This document shows, one piece after another, positions 1-7,575 of a stretch of DNA of 19,758 nucleotides. The notes beneath the pieces were generated by a model, which was given only the letters and a program-made list of their open reading frames with translations, had not been told where the DNA came from and did no database searches. A program made the translations under genes and the position numbers. The first letter of the stretch is position 1; each line of letters begins with the position of its first letter. The DNA is from Cuniculiplasma sp052315415 (lineage in GTDB: Archaea > Thermoplasmatota > Thermoplasmata > Thermoplasmatales > Thermoplasmataceae): positions 1-19,758 of the forward strand of contig JBLSDH010000019.1 of the NCBI GenBank assembly GCA_052315415.1, written 5' to 3'.

Positions 1-183
1 GATGAGAGATTCCAACAACTCCTTTACTATCTTCATTACAGTTACCACATCTTTTTATGAAACTCTTTTCATTATTCCTTACATTCTGTTGTTTTACACG
101 AAGGTATCATTTTATGTTTCATGAAATTTGAACATTGTTGAGATCATGATTCCATGTTAATGTTACACAAAATTTTGGATACT
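1..183 (-). mobile_element. Probable terminal part of an insertion sequence
   Basis: Read on the minus strand from 183 inward, the 20-base string AGTATCCAAAATTTTGTGTA matches 17 of 20 positions of the string at 19622-19641 that borders a transposase 3' end. The two would be the opposite ends of one insertion-sequence family, in the same orientation. A short open frame starting with ATG at 36 (minus, MKIVKELLESLI) runs off the window and could be the transposase N-terminus, but the reading frame is uncertain because a second frame is also open here. The terminal-repeat match is seen; its assignment as an IS end is inference. Confidence 0.4.
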
Positions 184-734
184 TTCCTCTTATCCTCTTA
201 ATATGCATATATGTGTGTGAAAATGATAAAAATTTGAAAGAACATATAGAGTAATAAAGTGAACAGAAGAAAGAAAAAAAGTGAAGGCATCAATCTAGAT
301 TTAAATCAATTGGATCATGTGAATAATGTTAGGGGAAATAATAACATTCAGGAGAACAGGGATATGGATAAATAAAAAAATCTGATGGAAATCAAAGGGG
401 AAAAAAAGAAATGAATTGAACAAAAACGTTTTTGAATTTGATTCTTCTCAAGGATCTGATCATAATCATTTCATATATTTTCAGAATTGAGAATCATCTA
501 CCAGCTATTGTTTCACTGGAATATAATAATTTCATTCCTTGGGAGTATGACTTCACTTGCTATATATGTAACCAAAGCATATACTGTGATTCATATAAGA
601 ATTATGAAGAAAGATTGGGAACAAAGAAGCCTTGATTATTATTTTTCACATTCAAGTATTTTTACATAATTAAAATTGAAGTTGAGTATATAAAGAGAAA
701 TTTTTTAAAGAAATTATCTGGAAAAAATCTCAAA
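184..734. other. AT-rich intergenic stretch, no convincing gene
   Basis: I see no supported gene here. Two short overlapping plus-strand frames (432-635 and 487-669) both need TTG starts, lack ribosome-binding sites and resemble nothing I recognise. Near 722-735 the minus-strand product of the tRNA-Thr unit would run into a U-rich tract (TTTTGAGATTTTTT), which is the kind of simple terminator archaea use. Confidence 0.5.
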
Positions 735-807
735 AGCCACTGGCGGGATTTGAACCCCCGACCTGCTGATTACGAATCAGCTGCTCTACCTGCTGAGCTA
801 CAGTGGC
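735..807 (-). tRNA. tRNA-Thr (anticodon CGT)
   Basis: The minus strand folds into a full cloverleaf. The acceptor stem GCCACTG pairs with CAGTGGC, the D stem is GCTC/GAGC, and the anticodon stem GCTGA/TCAGC carries the loop TTCGTAA, giving anticodon CGT, which reads ACG (Thr). The T arm has the loop TTCAAAT. The discriminator base is T, as is normal for archaeal tRNA-Thr. CCA is not encoded. The gene lies on the same strand as the DUF1015 gene and overlaps its 3' end by 38 bases, so the two may share a transcript or the tRNA may have a promoter inside the upstream gene. Confidence 0.95.
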
Positions 808-1912
808 ATTTTACGCAGTTGGCATAAAATACAATTCCCGATGGGATTTTTGGATAAAAATACGTTGATTTAGGCGGCAACTTTTTTCCATTTATTATTT
901 CACTGTAAAATTCTTCAGTTGTTACTTTCGGCATTATGATTGCAACTGCCCCTTTCTCAACCTTTTCCATAACCTCATCAATACTAGGTGTATAGCCTGC
1001 CATTATGTCTCTCTGTATCTGAATGTCGTTTATTCTCCTGTTTATTATTTCAATCTCATTTATTGGCTTTGATACATTCAGTTGTTCACGATATGTTTTT
1101 CCACCACTCAAAATTCTGTGAGTTTTATTTTCAAAAGAATCATTTATTTCTATAAGTTTTTCAGGGTCATAACCAATGTCCCTTAAATCACTAACATTTT
1201 CAAAATATCTATGAATTTCCATAATCGCAGTACTTTCGTCCGAAATATCTGTGATGTAAACAAGCATCTTCTTCCAGAAATTATCCCCTGTTTCTCTGTA
1301 TATTTCACTTATGGCTCTTGTTCTGTGATGGCCATCAGCTATTATACCTTGGGAACCCTTAAGGATTTTTTTTATTTTTTCAATTTCTTCACTCTGACTC
1401 AGTATGCATATCTCATTTTTTTTATTGTCAGAAGTCATAAAATGAACATTACATTTGTATTTAGAAGAAATTTCACTCAAAAGTTCTGCAAAACCCGGTT
1501 TTTTTACAATTACAAACACCGGCTCATTTTGAAGACCTGAGGATAGAAAATATTTTTTTCTCTTTTCAACAAAATCAGGAATTGTATCCTCATGGGGAAT
1601 TAGGAAATTTTCCTCAAGTGATATATCTATAAGGGCTATAACTCCGTATCTTTGAACTTTTTTCCCATTCAGAAAATATTCCTGCTTCAAAAGTATCACA
1701 GAATTATCCGGCCAGCTTACAACAGTGTTGTCTTCAACCCACTGATTAAATATTTCAGAAGATTTTTCTACATTATTGAGCAAATTCAAAATGTTGTGTT
1801 TGTTTTTCAGAAGTTTTTCCATTAGTTCCTGCGTCAAAGAATCAAATGGAGGGGAAATAACCTCCTCATCAAAAACTTTATACGTGAAAGGACTGAAACC
1901 TTCTATTATCAT
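770..1912 (-). CDS. DUF1015 family protein
   Basis: This 380-residue protein has the hallmarks of the DUF1015 family: an N-terminal PF.yKVFDEEVISPPFD segment, a central ADGHHRTRAI motif, and a C-terminal KLPPKSTYFYPKIPSG segment that normally ends the family. The molecular function is not established; the conserved His-His-Arg motif suggests a nucleotide- or phosphate-binding site (inference). About 17 residues after the conserved end are read out of the tRNA-Thr gene, and the TAA stop is formed by tRNA bases 36-38. The ATG start lies 6 bases past the nfo stop, so it sits in an operon with nfo and the TrmB-type regulator. Confidence 0.85.
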   Translation of the reverse strand: MIIEGFSPFTYKVFDEEVISPPFDSLTQELMEKLLKNKHNILNLLNNVEKSSEIFNQWVEDNTVVSWPDNSVILLKQEYFLNGKKVQRYGVIALIDISLEENFLIPHEDTIPDFVEKRKKYFLSSGLQNEPVFVIVKKPGFAELLSEISSKYKCNVHFMTSDNKKNEICILSQSEEIEKIKKILKGSQGIIADGHHRTRAISEIYRETGDNFWKKMLVYITDISDESTAIMEIHRYFENVSDLRDIGYDPEKLIEINDSFENKTHRILSGGKTYREQLNVSKPINEIEIINRRINDIQIQRDIMAGYTPSIDEVMEKVEKGAVAIIMPKVTTEEFYSEIINGKKLPPKSTYFYPKIPSGIVFYANCVKCHCSSAGRAADS

Positions 1913-1918
1913 CTATGC

Positions 1919-2767
1919 TCATTTAAACAGATTTTCAAGGGCCATTAGATCATCATTGTAACCATCTTCACCCAGTGGAGTTTCGAGTATCATTGGTGTC
2001 CCTCTAAATTCATCATCCTCAATGAGATTTCTGAAACCCTCAATTCCAATGGTTCCTTTTCCTATCTGTTCATGTCTGTCGGTTGCCTCTCCAAGACCTT
2101 TTTTGCTGTCATTCATATGAAAACCTTTTATTTTTTCAATACCCACTGTGTCTCTTATCTCCTGCAGCATATTTTCATATCCCTTTTTGTCCTTAATATT
2201 GTATCCTGCAGCCCAAGCGTGACAGGTGTCAAGACAGACTCCAATCTTATCCTTATAATTTATTTCATCAATTATTCTTGAAATGTCACTGAAAGTTTTT
2301 CCCACGCTATTTCCCTGCCCTGCAGAGTTCTCTATTAACACAATTATGTTCTGATCCTTTTTTAAAACCTCATTCAGAACTGTTACAACATTTTCGATAC
2401 CCTTATCAAGAGTTGCCTCCTTGAATGAACCAGGATGAAAAGTTAGAAGATCTGCACCAAGTTGATCTCCTCTCCCTATCTCAATGGAAAACGCCTCTAT
2501 AACCTTCTTTCTTAATTCAGGATCACTTGAGGCTGTATTCAGCAGGTAGGATGCATGAATCATTGTTGATACGCCTGTTTCCTTCTTTTTCTTCCTGAAT
2601 TCATTAATCACATCATCATTAAGTGGCTTCGCCTTCCACTGCATCTGATTTTTTGAAAAAATTTGAAAACTTTTAAATTTAAAATCAAGGGCCCTCTCTG
2701 GTGTTTTCTCTATACCTGCTGATGTTGAGAGATGACCTCCCATATTGTGAGTTTCAGTAATTTTCAA
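1919..2767 (-). CDS. nfo: Endonuclease IV (AP endonuclease, TIM-barrel)
   Basis: This 282-residue protein cuts DNA 5' to abasic sites in base excision repair. Family signatures appear in order: GGHLSTSAGI, MIHASYLLN, LTFHPGS, ENSAGQGNSVGKTF, GVCLDTCHAWAAGYN, FHMNDSKKGLGEATDRHEQIG and PMILETP. These supply the His, Glu and Asp ligands of the three-zinc site. The length is normal. Translation starts at TTG (2765-2767): a GGTGAT ribosome-binding site lies just upstream, and the start overlaps the stop of the regulator gene in TTGA, implying translational coupling. A DNA-repair enzyme sharing an operon with a regulator and DUF1015 suggests co-regulation; the signal is unknown. Confidence 0.95.
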   Translation of the reverse strand: MKITETHNMGGHLSTSAGIEKTPERALDFKFKSFQIFSKNQMQWKAKPLNDDVINEFRKKKKETGVSTMIHASYLLNTASSDPELRKKVIEAFSIEIGRGDQLGADLLTFHPGSFKEATLDKGIENVVTVLNEVLKKDQNIIVLIENSAGQGNSVGKTFSDISRIIDEINYKDKIGVCLDTCHAWAAGYNIKDKKGYENMLQEIRDTVGIEKIKGFHMNDSKKGLGEATDRHEQIGKGTIGIEGFRNLIEDDEFRGTPMILETPLGEDGYNDDLMALENLFK

Positions 2768-3495
2768 TTTATATCACCTGAACTGTGAATTTCACTGTTC
2801 TCTATAATCATTTGTACAAACTGGTAAACATGCAGAGCCAAAGTTGGGTTATCTGTGTATCCGCATGCGTTTAAATCCGGATCTGTTAAAATTGCCCTTG
2901 TTTTGTCTGATACAATATCTGTAGCAATTAGACCCTCCTTCCTTAACACTTTTACATTTTCGGGAGCTCTCTTGTTAGGCGGTGTTATTATCACAATATT
3001 AACACCTCTTCTTTTTGCATTTTCCAGTTCTTTTTTCAGTGATTCCCTCAACTCCTTTATCATTGGTGTACATATGAAAAGTTCCTTTTCCGTTCCGTTT
3101 ATTACCTCAGAAATTTTTGCCAAAACTCTGGAATGTCCATAGATTGTATATATTAGCTGGGGATCACCATTTGAATTTCTGCTCTCCTGAACCTCTTTCA
3201 TAATCTGGTAAGTTTCAGTAACTATCCTCTCAAAAATTGATTTTACGTCCTCAGGTGATGCAGGTTTATACATCTTTGGCCTCCCCTCGGTTTCCTTGGC
3301 GTATCCTTTTTCCACAAGGGATTCCATGACCTTGTACGCAGATGTTCTTGGTATCTTTGCCGTATCAGCTATATTCTCAGCACTTGCAATACCATGATAG
3401 AGTAAAGCAGAATAGCCCTGTGCTTCATAGTTTGAGAGCCCAAATATTTTTAGCATCTCTGAAAGCTTCTCCATTTTTTGGGTTGTAGCTTCCAT
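2764..3495 (-). CDS. TrmB-family transcriptional regulator
   Basis: This 243-residue protein has an N-terminal winged helix of the TrmB type (LGLSNYEAQGYSALLYHG followed by IADTAKIPRTSAYKVMESL and a wing around KGYAKETEGRPKMY), then a C-terminal phospholipase-D-like regulatory region (ELFICTPMI, ANVVIITPP-like strands, ILTDPDL). Sugar-binding TrmB proteins such as the Thermococcus trehalose/maltose regulator have a longer effector domain, so the ligand here is not predictable. It is the first gene of the operon with nfo and the DUF1015 gene. A perfect 12-base palindrome 20 bases upstream of its ATG is a candidate autoregulatory operator. Confidence 0.85.
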   Translation of the reverse strand: MEATTQKMEKLSEMLKIFGLSNYEAQGYSALLYHGIASAENIADTAKIPRTSAYKVMESLVEKGYAKETEGRPKMYKPASPEDVKSIFERIVTETYQIMKEVQESRNSNGDPQLIYTIYGHSRVLAKISEVINGTEKELFICTPMIKELRESLKKELENAKRRGVNIVIITPPNKRAPENVKVLRKEGLIATDIVSDKTRAILTDPDLNACGYTDNPTLALHVYQFVQMIIENSEIHSSGDIN

Positions 3496-3514
3496 GAATA
3501 TTTATTCTTTAATT

Positions 3515-3526
3515 ATTAATATTAAT
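3515..3526. promoter_or_regulatory. Perfect 12-base palindrome upstream of TrmB-type gene
   Basis: ATTAATATTAAT is a perfect palindrome 20-31 bases upstream of the ATG at 3495. It sits in the core promoter zone, where a repressor would block transcription factor binding. Its AT-only composition means it could also be a TATA element or chance. Operator status is inference. Confidence 0.3.
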
Positions 3527-3549
3527 TTGTAAAAAGTGAGACATTTTGT

Positions 3550-4026
3550 TCAAAGTCTTACATCACCTATTGCCTTACTCTGAATATAGAATGCACCCTT
3601 AAGTGTGTAATTCAAAATATAATCTGATATATATTCAGAGAATTTTGGATCCTTTTTCATTTTACACAGGGAGGCATGTGCATCTGAGAGTTCCTTATAA
3701 GCAAGGAGTAGATATGCAGTTCTTGCATCCCCATTGCTCATCTTCTCCTTTATATCAAGCCAGGCCTCCTCTGCATGATTTATCTTTTTCCTGATATCGT
3801 CTGAAAGCTTCACATCAGGATCCTTTATACACTGTGAAAGTGTATCTACCATATCTATAAGTTCCCTGATTTCATTCACCCTTACCCCTGTAGAGGCGGC
3901 AAGCCCAAGAAATGATATTGCACTCAAATAATGGTTTTCCATCTTAAAAAATTCATTATCGCCTTCAATCATATCATCCATCAATTCACAGTATCTGAGT
4001 GACGGATCTACAACCTCATCGTCCAT
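3550..4026 (-). CDS. Unrecognised helical protein, 158 residues
   Basis: I do not recognise the family. The product is almost entirely helix-forming and contains no signal peptide, membrane span or cysteine motif. The centre (DIRKKINHAEEAWLDIKEKM followed by NGDARTAYLLLAYKELSDAH) resembles paired amphipathic helices as in small helical-bundle domains, possibly a protein-interaction module. The ATG at 4024-4026 is the only good start. It lies between tRNA-Gln and the TrmB-type gene on the same strand, 54 bases from the latter. Base composition matches its neighbours, so it is probably a native chromosomal gene. Confidence 0.7.
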   Translation of the reverse strand: MDDEVVDPSLRYCELMDDMIEGDNEFFKMENHYLSAISFLGLAASTGVRVNEIRELIDMVDTLSQCIKDPDVKLSDDIRKKINHAEEAWLDIKEKMSNGDARTAYLLLAYKELSDAHASLCKMKKDPKFSEYISDYILNYTLKGAFYIQSKAIGDVRL

Positions 4027-4060
4027 GTTACAATATTACATCTTTATATAAAAAATAGGA

Positions 4061-4133
4061 TAGCCCTGGGCAGATTCGAACTGCCGTCGACGGGTCCAGA
4101 GCCCGTAATGCTTGGCCACTACACCACAGGGCT
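4061..4133 (-). tRNA. tRNA-Gln (anticodon CTG)
   Basis: The minus strand gives a complete cloverleaf with acceptor AGCCCTG/CAGGGCT, anticodon stem ACGGG/CCCGT with loop CTCTGGA (anticodon CTG, reading CAG), and T stem GGCAG/CTGCC with TTCGAAT. The discriminator is A and CCA is not encoded. The A at the first position and the AGCCC...GGGCTA frame are typical of archaeal tRNA-Gln. Confidence 0.95.
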
Positions 4134-4155
4134 TCGAAAGGTTATTTTAACCTCG

Positions 4156-4165
4156 TATAAAAATA
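4156..4165 (-). promoter_or_regulatory. TATA box of tRNA-Gln
   Basis: TATTTTTATA on the minus strand is centred about 27 bases upstream of the tRNA-Gln 5' end, the usual archaeal TATA distance. Confidence 0.6.
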
Positions 4166-4174
4166 TTGATTTAG

Positions 4175-4843
4175 TCACAAGGTTTTTTCATAATAAAGAA
4201 AAGCCATTTCACCATTACCGGGTTCATTTTCATTATCATATACAAAAAAGAAACTCTCATCCTCCCTATATTCTGGAATTTTTTTAGTTTTAAGAAAAGT
4301 GATGTCTTCACCGTTAATACAAAAAATATTTCCATTTCTGTCTTTTTTCAGTTCATAGTCCTTATTCTCTATACTGCTGAAAACGGACCAATTTTTTATA
4401 TAGAAAAATGGAAAATTTACATCGCATACCTCCACTCCTCCCTTGAATTCTGGTTTTCCCTTAACACTCAGGAATCTGGATCTTACCTTATATTCCAGTT
4501 TTTCCACCAGATTTCTCGAAGCATGGTTGTTTTCCTCAATTAGACAGCCAATCCATTTTGCTCCAAGATTGTAAGAATATGCCTCAAGAAACCTTGTCAT
4601 TTCTGTGCCTACACCCTGTCTTCTGAATTCATTGTGAACCCTCAGAGCACCCATAAAAAACCTTTTTTCTGAGGTCTGTTTTATTGACAAAAAGCCAAGT
4701 ATCTTTCCGTTTTCCTCGTAAACAATAACATCATTGTTGCTGATGAATGATTTTACATTTTCTGATATGTAATCAATGTATCCTGAAGTTTTCGATATAT
4801 ATGAAATTTGATCCGAATCAAAATCCCTGGCTTTTCTTATCAT
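4175..4843 (-). CDS. GNAT-family N-acetyltransferase
   Basis: This 222-residue protein should transfer an acetyl group from acetyl-CoA to an unknown amine. The GNAT core spans residues 1 to about 135. The strand GFLSIKQ leads to ALRVHNEFRRQGVGTEMTRF, where the RRQGVG loop is the pyrophosphate-binding motif A (Q/R-x-x-G-x-G/A), and IEENNHASRNLVEKLEYKV is motif B, the NxxA helix and following strand. The remaining 85 or so residues form a C-terminal extension of no recognised family. The ATG start gives an N-terminus beginning directly at the first strand, as in most GNAT proteins. It is divergent from the zinc-finger gene and separated from it by a 200-base intergenic region. Confidence 0.85.
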   Translation of the reverse strand: MIRKARDFDSDQISYISKTSGYIDYISENVKSFISNNDVIVYEENGKILGFLSIKQTSEKRFFMGALRVHNEFRRQGVGTEMTRFLEAYSYNLGAKWIGCLIEENNHASRNLVEKLEYKVRSRFLSVKGKPEFKGGVEVCDVNFPFFYIKNWSVFSSIENKDYELKKDRNGNIFCINGEDITFLKTKKIPEYREDESFFFVYDNENEPGNGEMAFLYYEKTL

Positions 4844-5010
4844 ATAACCCTTATTGTTCTGGCAATTATATATTTAATGAAAAAAATTTATGAATCAGTC
4901 TTATTGATTATGTGAAAATCAAATTATTATAACCAAATGTGCTACACTTTATAAAAAAAGTTACAGAAGTCTTGAAATATTGATTCATATCCATTGTTAT
5001 ATAACAAAAA

Positions 5011-5020
5011 ATATATATTA
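5011..5020 (+). promoter_or_regulatory. TATA element of the zinc-finger gene
   Basis: ATATATATTA lies 26-35 bases upstream of the ATG at 5046, so transcription should start within a few bases of the start codon, giving a very short leader. Confidence 0.45.
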
Positions 5021-5045
5021 TCTATTCTTTTCTTAAAAGATAATT

Positions 5046-5330
5046 ATGAGTATATTCAGGAGAGAAGAAGGGAAGGACGGAATACACACTTACCATTGTG
5101 ATGAACATGATTTTAGTTCAATGGACGCTGCAAAGGTCGAAGAACACATGAAATTGCATGGGAAAAAGGCAGCGGATTTCTGGAAGAAGGAACATCACAA
5201 GGAAAAAAAGGTCACTCTTTACAGTTGTGAACATCACGATTTTCAATCTTATGATCCAGCGGAAATCGAGGAGCACGAAAGATCACATGCCTTGATGATG
5301 AGTACTGGGTGGGGAATTTTAGAAAGATGA
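5046..5330 (+). CDS. Small protein with two CHHH zinc-finger-like repeats
   Basis: This 94-residue protein contains two repeats with identical spacing, C-x2-H-x12-H-x3-H: one beginning at CDEHDFSSMD and ending in EEHMKLH, the other beginning at CEHHDFQSYD and ending in EEHERSH. The second Cys of a classical C2H2 finger is replaced by His in both copies. The repeats are separated by a lysine-rich linker (KKEHHKEKK). Metal binding is a strong inference; DNA, RNA or protein binding is open. It stands alone, with its own promoter. Confidence 0.75.
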   Translation: MSIFRREEGKDGIHTYHCDEHDFSSMDAAKVEEHMKLHGKKAADFWKKEHHKEKKVTLYSCEHHDFQSYDPAEIEEHERSHALMMSTGWGILER

Positions 5331-5389
5331 ACCAATTTAGATATTGGTATAACAATTACCTTTAATTCATTAAGAATTTTGAAGATAAA

Positions 5390-5542
5390 ATGCAATTCAA
5401 ACTAACCATTTTAGGTTTAATATTCGTATTTTTGTCAATTTTACTTTTCATAATCAGGGGTTACAGATTTAATTATTTTATTCCTTTAATTATTGGTTCA
5501 ATAATAATCATATACAGTTTGATATCTTTCAGGAAAATATAA
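5390..5542 (+). CDS. Small two-span membrane protein, 50 residues
   Basis: An ATG at 5390 opens a 50-residue frame (MQFKLTILGL ... SLISFRKI) with two hydrophobic stretches of about 17-18 residues split by a short RGYRFNY loop. This pattern is typical of a membrane hairpin with positive ends. It follows the zinc-finger gene by 59 bases on the same strand and is followed 10 bases later by a convergent gene. There is no clear ribosome-binding site. The coherent topology argues it is real, but the AT-rich base composition can create hydrophobic frames by chance. Confidence 0.5.
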   Translation: MQFKLTILGLIFVFLSILLFIIRGYRFNYFIPLIIGSIIIIYSLISFRKI

Positions 5543-5552
5543 TTTAAAATTT

Positions 5553-6440
5553 TCATACTTGACTTTTAACATCCATTTCCATATTCCACAATTTAATAGA
5601 ATCAGGAAATGCCTCTGTCATAATTGAATTACAGAGTTCTTCTTCCATCATACTGTTATACTGAAAAATTGCAAGCTTTAGATTACCACATTTTCTGAAA
5701 AAAATTATATGGTCGCGAATAAACTTTTCAGAATGAATTAATTTTTTAAAATCAGTGTTCTCTCCATTATCTTTGATTAGGAAACCCTTAACTATCTTAT
5801 TTCTAATAAAATTAAACTTTATAAGGGGTAAAAATTCAGAATATTCATTTTTTCTCATTATTTTTTTAATCTCACTTCTCAACTTTGATATCTCTTTAGA
5901 ATCATATTGTGGGTTCCTTTTAAAAATTGGAATAAGGTCTTGGTAAAACACTGATGTTTTAAGAGTTTCCTCATAGTCAGGAAAACTTTCATTAAAACTG
6001 TAATAAAATCTAATATCCATAAAATTTTTTCCATATTTTGTAAACAATTTTTTAATTTCTTCATTATCTGTAAAATATTCAATTAAAATAATCCATCTGA
6101 ATCTAGCCAAATCATAAAAATCTCCATAAGCTTCCTCGATAAACCCAGAATATATTTTTTCCCCTTTTAAATTGTAGAATAATTCTTTGATAAATTCCTT
6201 GTTGGGTCTTGAATTTGAAAAAAGGCAGGCTATATTTCTTTCAATTTTCTGAGAATTTGGTACTGCAACAATTCTCTCCATTATTTTATTGTTTAAAAGA
6301 TCATCAAATGTTCTGTAAACTAATGTTTGATTTATCTTCCATTTCTTTGCGATGTAATACGCTGATGGAACGGCTTTTAATACATCATCATACAGGTGTG
6401 GCCAGTTCATAGAATAAAAAATTTTCTGCTCAATATCCAT
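5553..6440 (-). CDS. Winged-helix protein, paralogue A
   Basis: This is a protein of about 295 residues with an N-terminal helix-turn-helix (SAYYIAKKWKINQTLVYRTF followed by DDLLNNKIMERI and a wing-like IVAVPN) and a long C-terminal region of unknown fold. It shares the opening IEQKIFYSMNWP and the layout of the next gene (IERKILISLNWP), so the two are tandem paralogues. I chose ATG at 6438-6440 over the upstream TTG at 6446 because it aligns with the paralogue's start. Lrp/AsnC-like in its helix-turn-helix only; no ligand domain is recognised. A lineage-specific regulator is the best guess. Confidence 0.75.
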   Translation of the reverse strand: MDIEQKIFYSMNWPHLYDDVLKAVPSAYYIAKKWKINQTLVYRTFDDLLNNKIMERIVAVPNSQKIERNIACLFSNSRPNKEFIKELFYNLKGEKIYSGFIEEAYGDFYDLARFRWIILIEYFTDNEEIKKLFTKYGKNFMDIRFYYSFNESFPDYEETLKTSVFYQDLIPIFKRNPQYDSKEISKLRSEIKKIMRKNEYSEFLPLIKFNFIRNKIVKGFLIKDNGENTDFKKLIHSEKFIRDHIIFFRKCGNLKLAIFQYNSMMEEELCNSIMTEAFPDSIKLWNMEMDVKSQV

Positions 6441-6479
6441 GATCAATTAAATGTATGAACTGAATCAATTTAATTTTTT

Positions 6480-7400
6480 TCATTTCATTATTTTAAAGAC
6501 TTTTTCATTCATCAGGGTTTTGAAATAAGTGAACACAACTACATTTGTAAATTCGTTGTTAAAAATTTCTATAATACTGTCAACCTCACTTACAGTCTCA
6601 TAATAATAGAGTAAAACAATGGACCTGCTGAACCTTCTTAAAAGTAAAAATCTTGAAGAAAGGAATTTGTTACCAGAAAGATTGTGAAGTTTAATTCTCT
6701 CTTTTTCATCATACGTAATGAAGATCACAAAAAAACCAGCGGTTTTAAGCATTTTGAAGTCGACCAATGGAAACAAATGAAGTAATCGCTCCTCATATAA
6801 TCTGGGAAGATATTTTTTAAAAGATTTGTTCAAAAATTTTTTTTCACTCAAAAAGTGTTCCATAAAACTCAGATTTTTGTATGAAATTTCATCTACAATG
6901 TCTGCCAAAATTTTCTTCATTTCCGGCTTTCTTTCATCATTATTGATAAATATACATACATCTGAGTTATATTTTATTTTCATAAATTCTATTAATTGTT
7001 TTTCCATTTTTTCACTAAAATCATTTATCACCTCAAATATTATCATATATTTGTAATGTTCAGCAACAGAAAATTTTCCCCTCCCCTCATAAATGTTTGT
7101 TAAATGTATCATATCAATATTTTGACTATAATCAAGTGAGTCGATCATCACCTTAAGATCAACCTTCTGATTAACGGGGGACAGTAAGATTTCCTTCTTA
7201 TTCAATCTGTAATCAGGTAAAAAAATAATATCCTTGATGATTGTATCATTTATCATATTTTTCCAAGCAAGATTCACTGATACCTGATTTAATTTCATTA
7301 TTTTTGAAATATTATAAGGATTGATTGGAATTTTGTATGTTTCAGACCTTATAAATGGCCAGTTCAATGAAATAAGTATCTTCCTCTCTATTTCTTTCAT
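6480..7400 (-). CDS. Winged-helix protein, paralogue B
   Basis: This is a protein of about 306 residues, paralogous to the gene at 5553-6440. The N-terminus IERKILISLNWPFIR is followed by NPYNISKIMKLNQVSVNLAW, a helix-turn-helix, and a strand pair around KDIIFLPDYRLN. The C-terminal 200 residues share length and general pattern with paralogue A but are well diverged. ATG at 7398-7400 is preferred over the GTG at 7415 on the basis of paralogue alignment. The two genes are 39 bases apart on the same strand and may be co-transcribed. The function is inferred only from the N-terminal fold. Confidence 0.75.
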   Translation of the reverse strand: MKEIERKILISLNWPFIRSETYKIPINPYNISKIMKLNQVSVNLAWKNMINDTIIKDIIFLPDYRLNKKEILLSPVNQKVDLKVMIDSLDYSQNIDMIHLTNIYEGRGKFSVAEHYKYMIIFEVINDFSEKMEKQLIEFMKIKYNSDVCIFINNDERKPEMKKILADIVDEISYKNLSFMEHFLSEKKFLNKSFKKYLPRLYEERLLHLFPLVDFKMLKTAGFFVIFITYDEKERIKLHNLSGNKFLSSRFLLLRRFSRSIVLLYYYETVSEVDSIIEIFNNEFTNVVVFTYFKTLMNEKVFKIMK

Positions 7401-7470
7401 TAGAAAAATAAACACATCTATTATTTATTACTTATTACCTTTAAATTTAGTATTTGCAATTTTAACAACT

Positions 7471-7478
7471 TTTATAAT
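7471..7478 (+). promoter_or_regulatory. TATA box of tRNA-Asp
   Basis: TTTATAAT lies 25-32 bases upstream of the tRNA-Asp 5' end, the expected distance for an archaeal promoter. Confidence 0.65.
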
Positions 7479-7502
7479 CATATAATTATTACACTTTTTA
7501 CT

Positions 7503-7575
7503 GCCCCGGTAGTGTAGCGGTCTATCATACAGGCCTGTCGAGCCTGTGACATGGGTTCGAATCCCGTCCGGGGCG
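7503..7575 (+). tRNA. tRNA-Asp (anticodon GTC), integration site
   Basis: The cloverleaf has acceptor GCCCCGG/CCGGGGC, anticodon stem CAGGC/GCCTG with loop CTGTCGA (anticodon GTC, Asp), and T loop TTCGAAT. The discriminator is G and there is no encoded CCA. The 3' two-thirds overlap, antisense, the 3' end of the tyrosine recombinase gene, so this tRNA is the probable chromosomal attachment site of the element to its right. Confidence 0.95.

Noticed and set aside
432..669. Two overlapping plus-strand frames of 67 and 60 codons
   Set aside because: Both need TTG starts, have no ribosome-binding site and show no recognisable domain.
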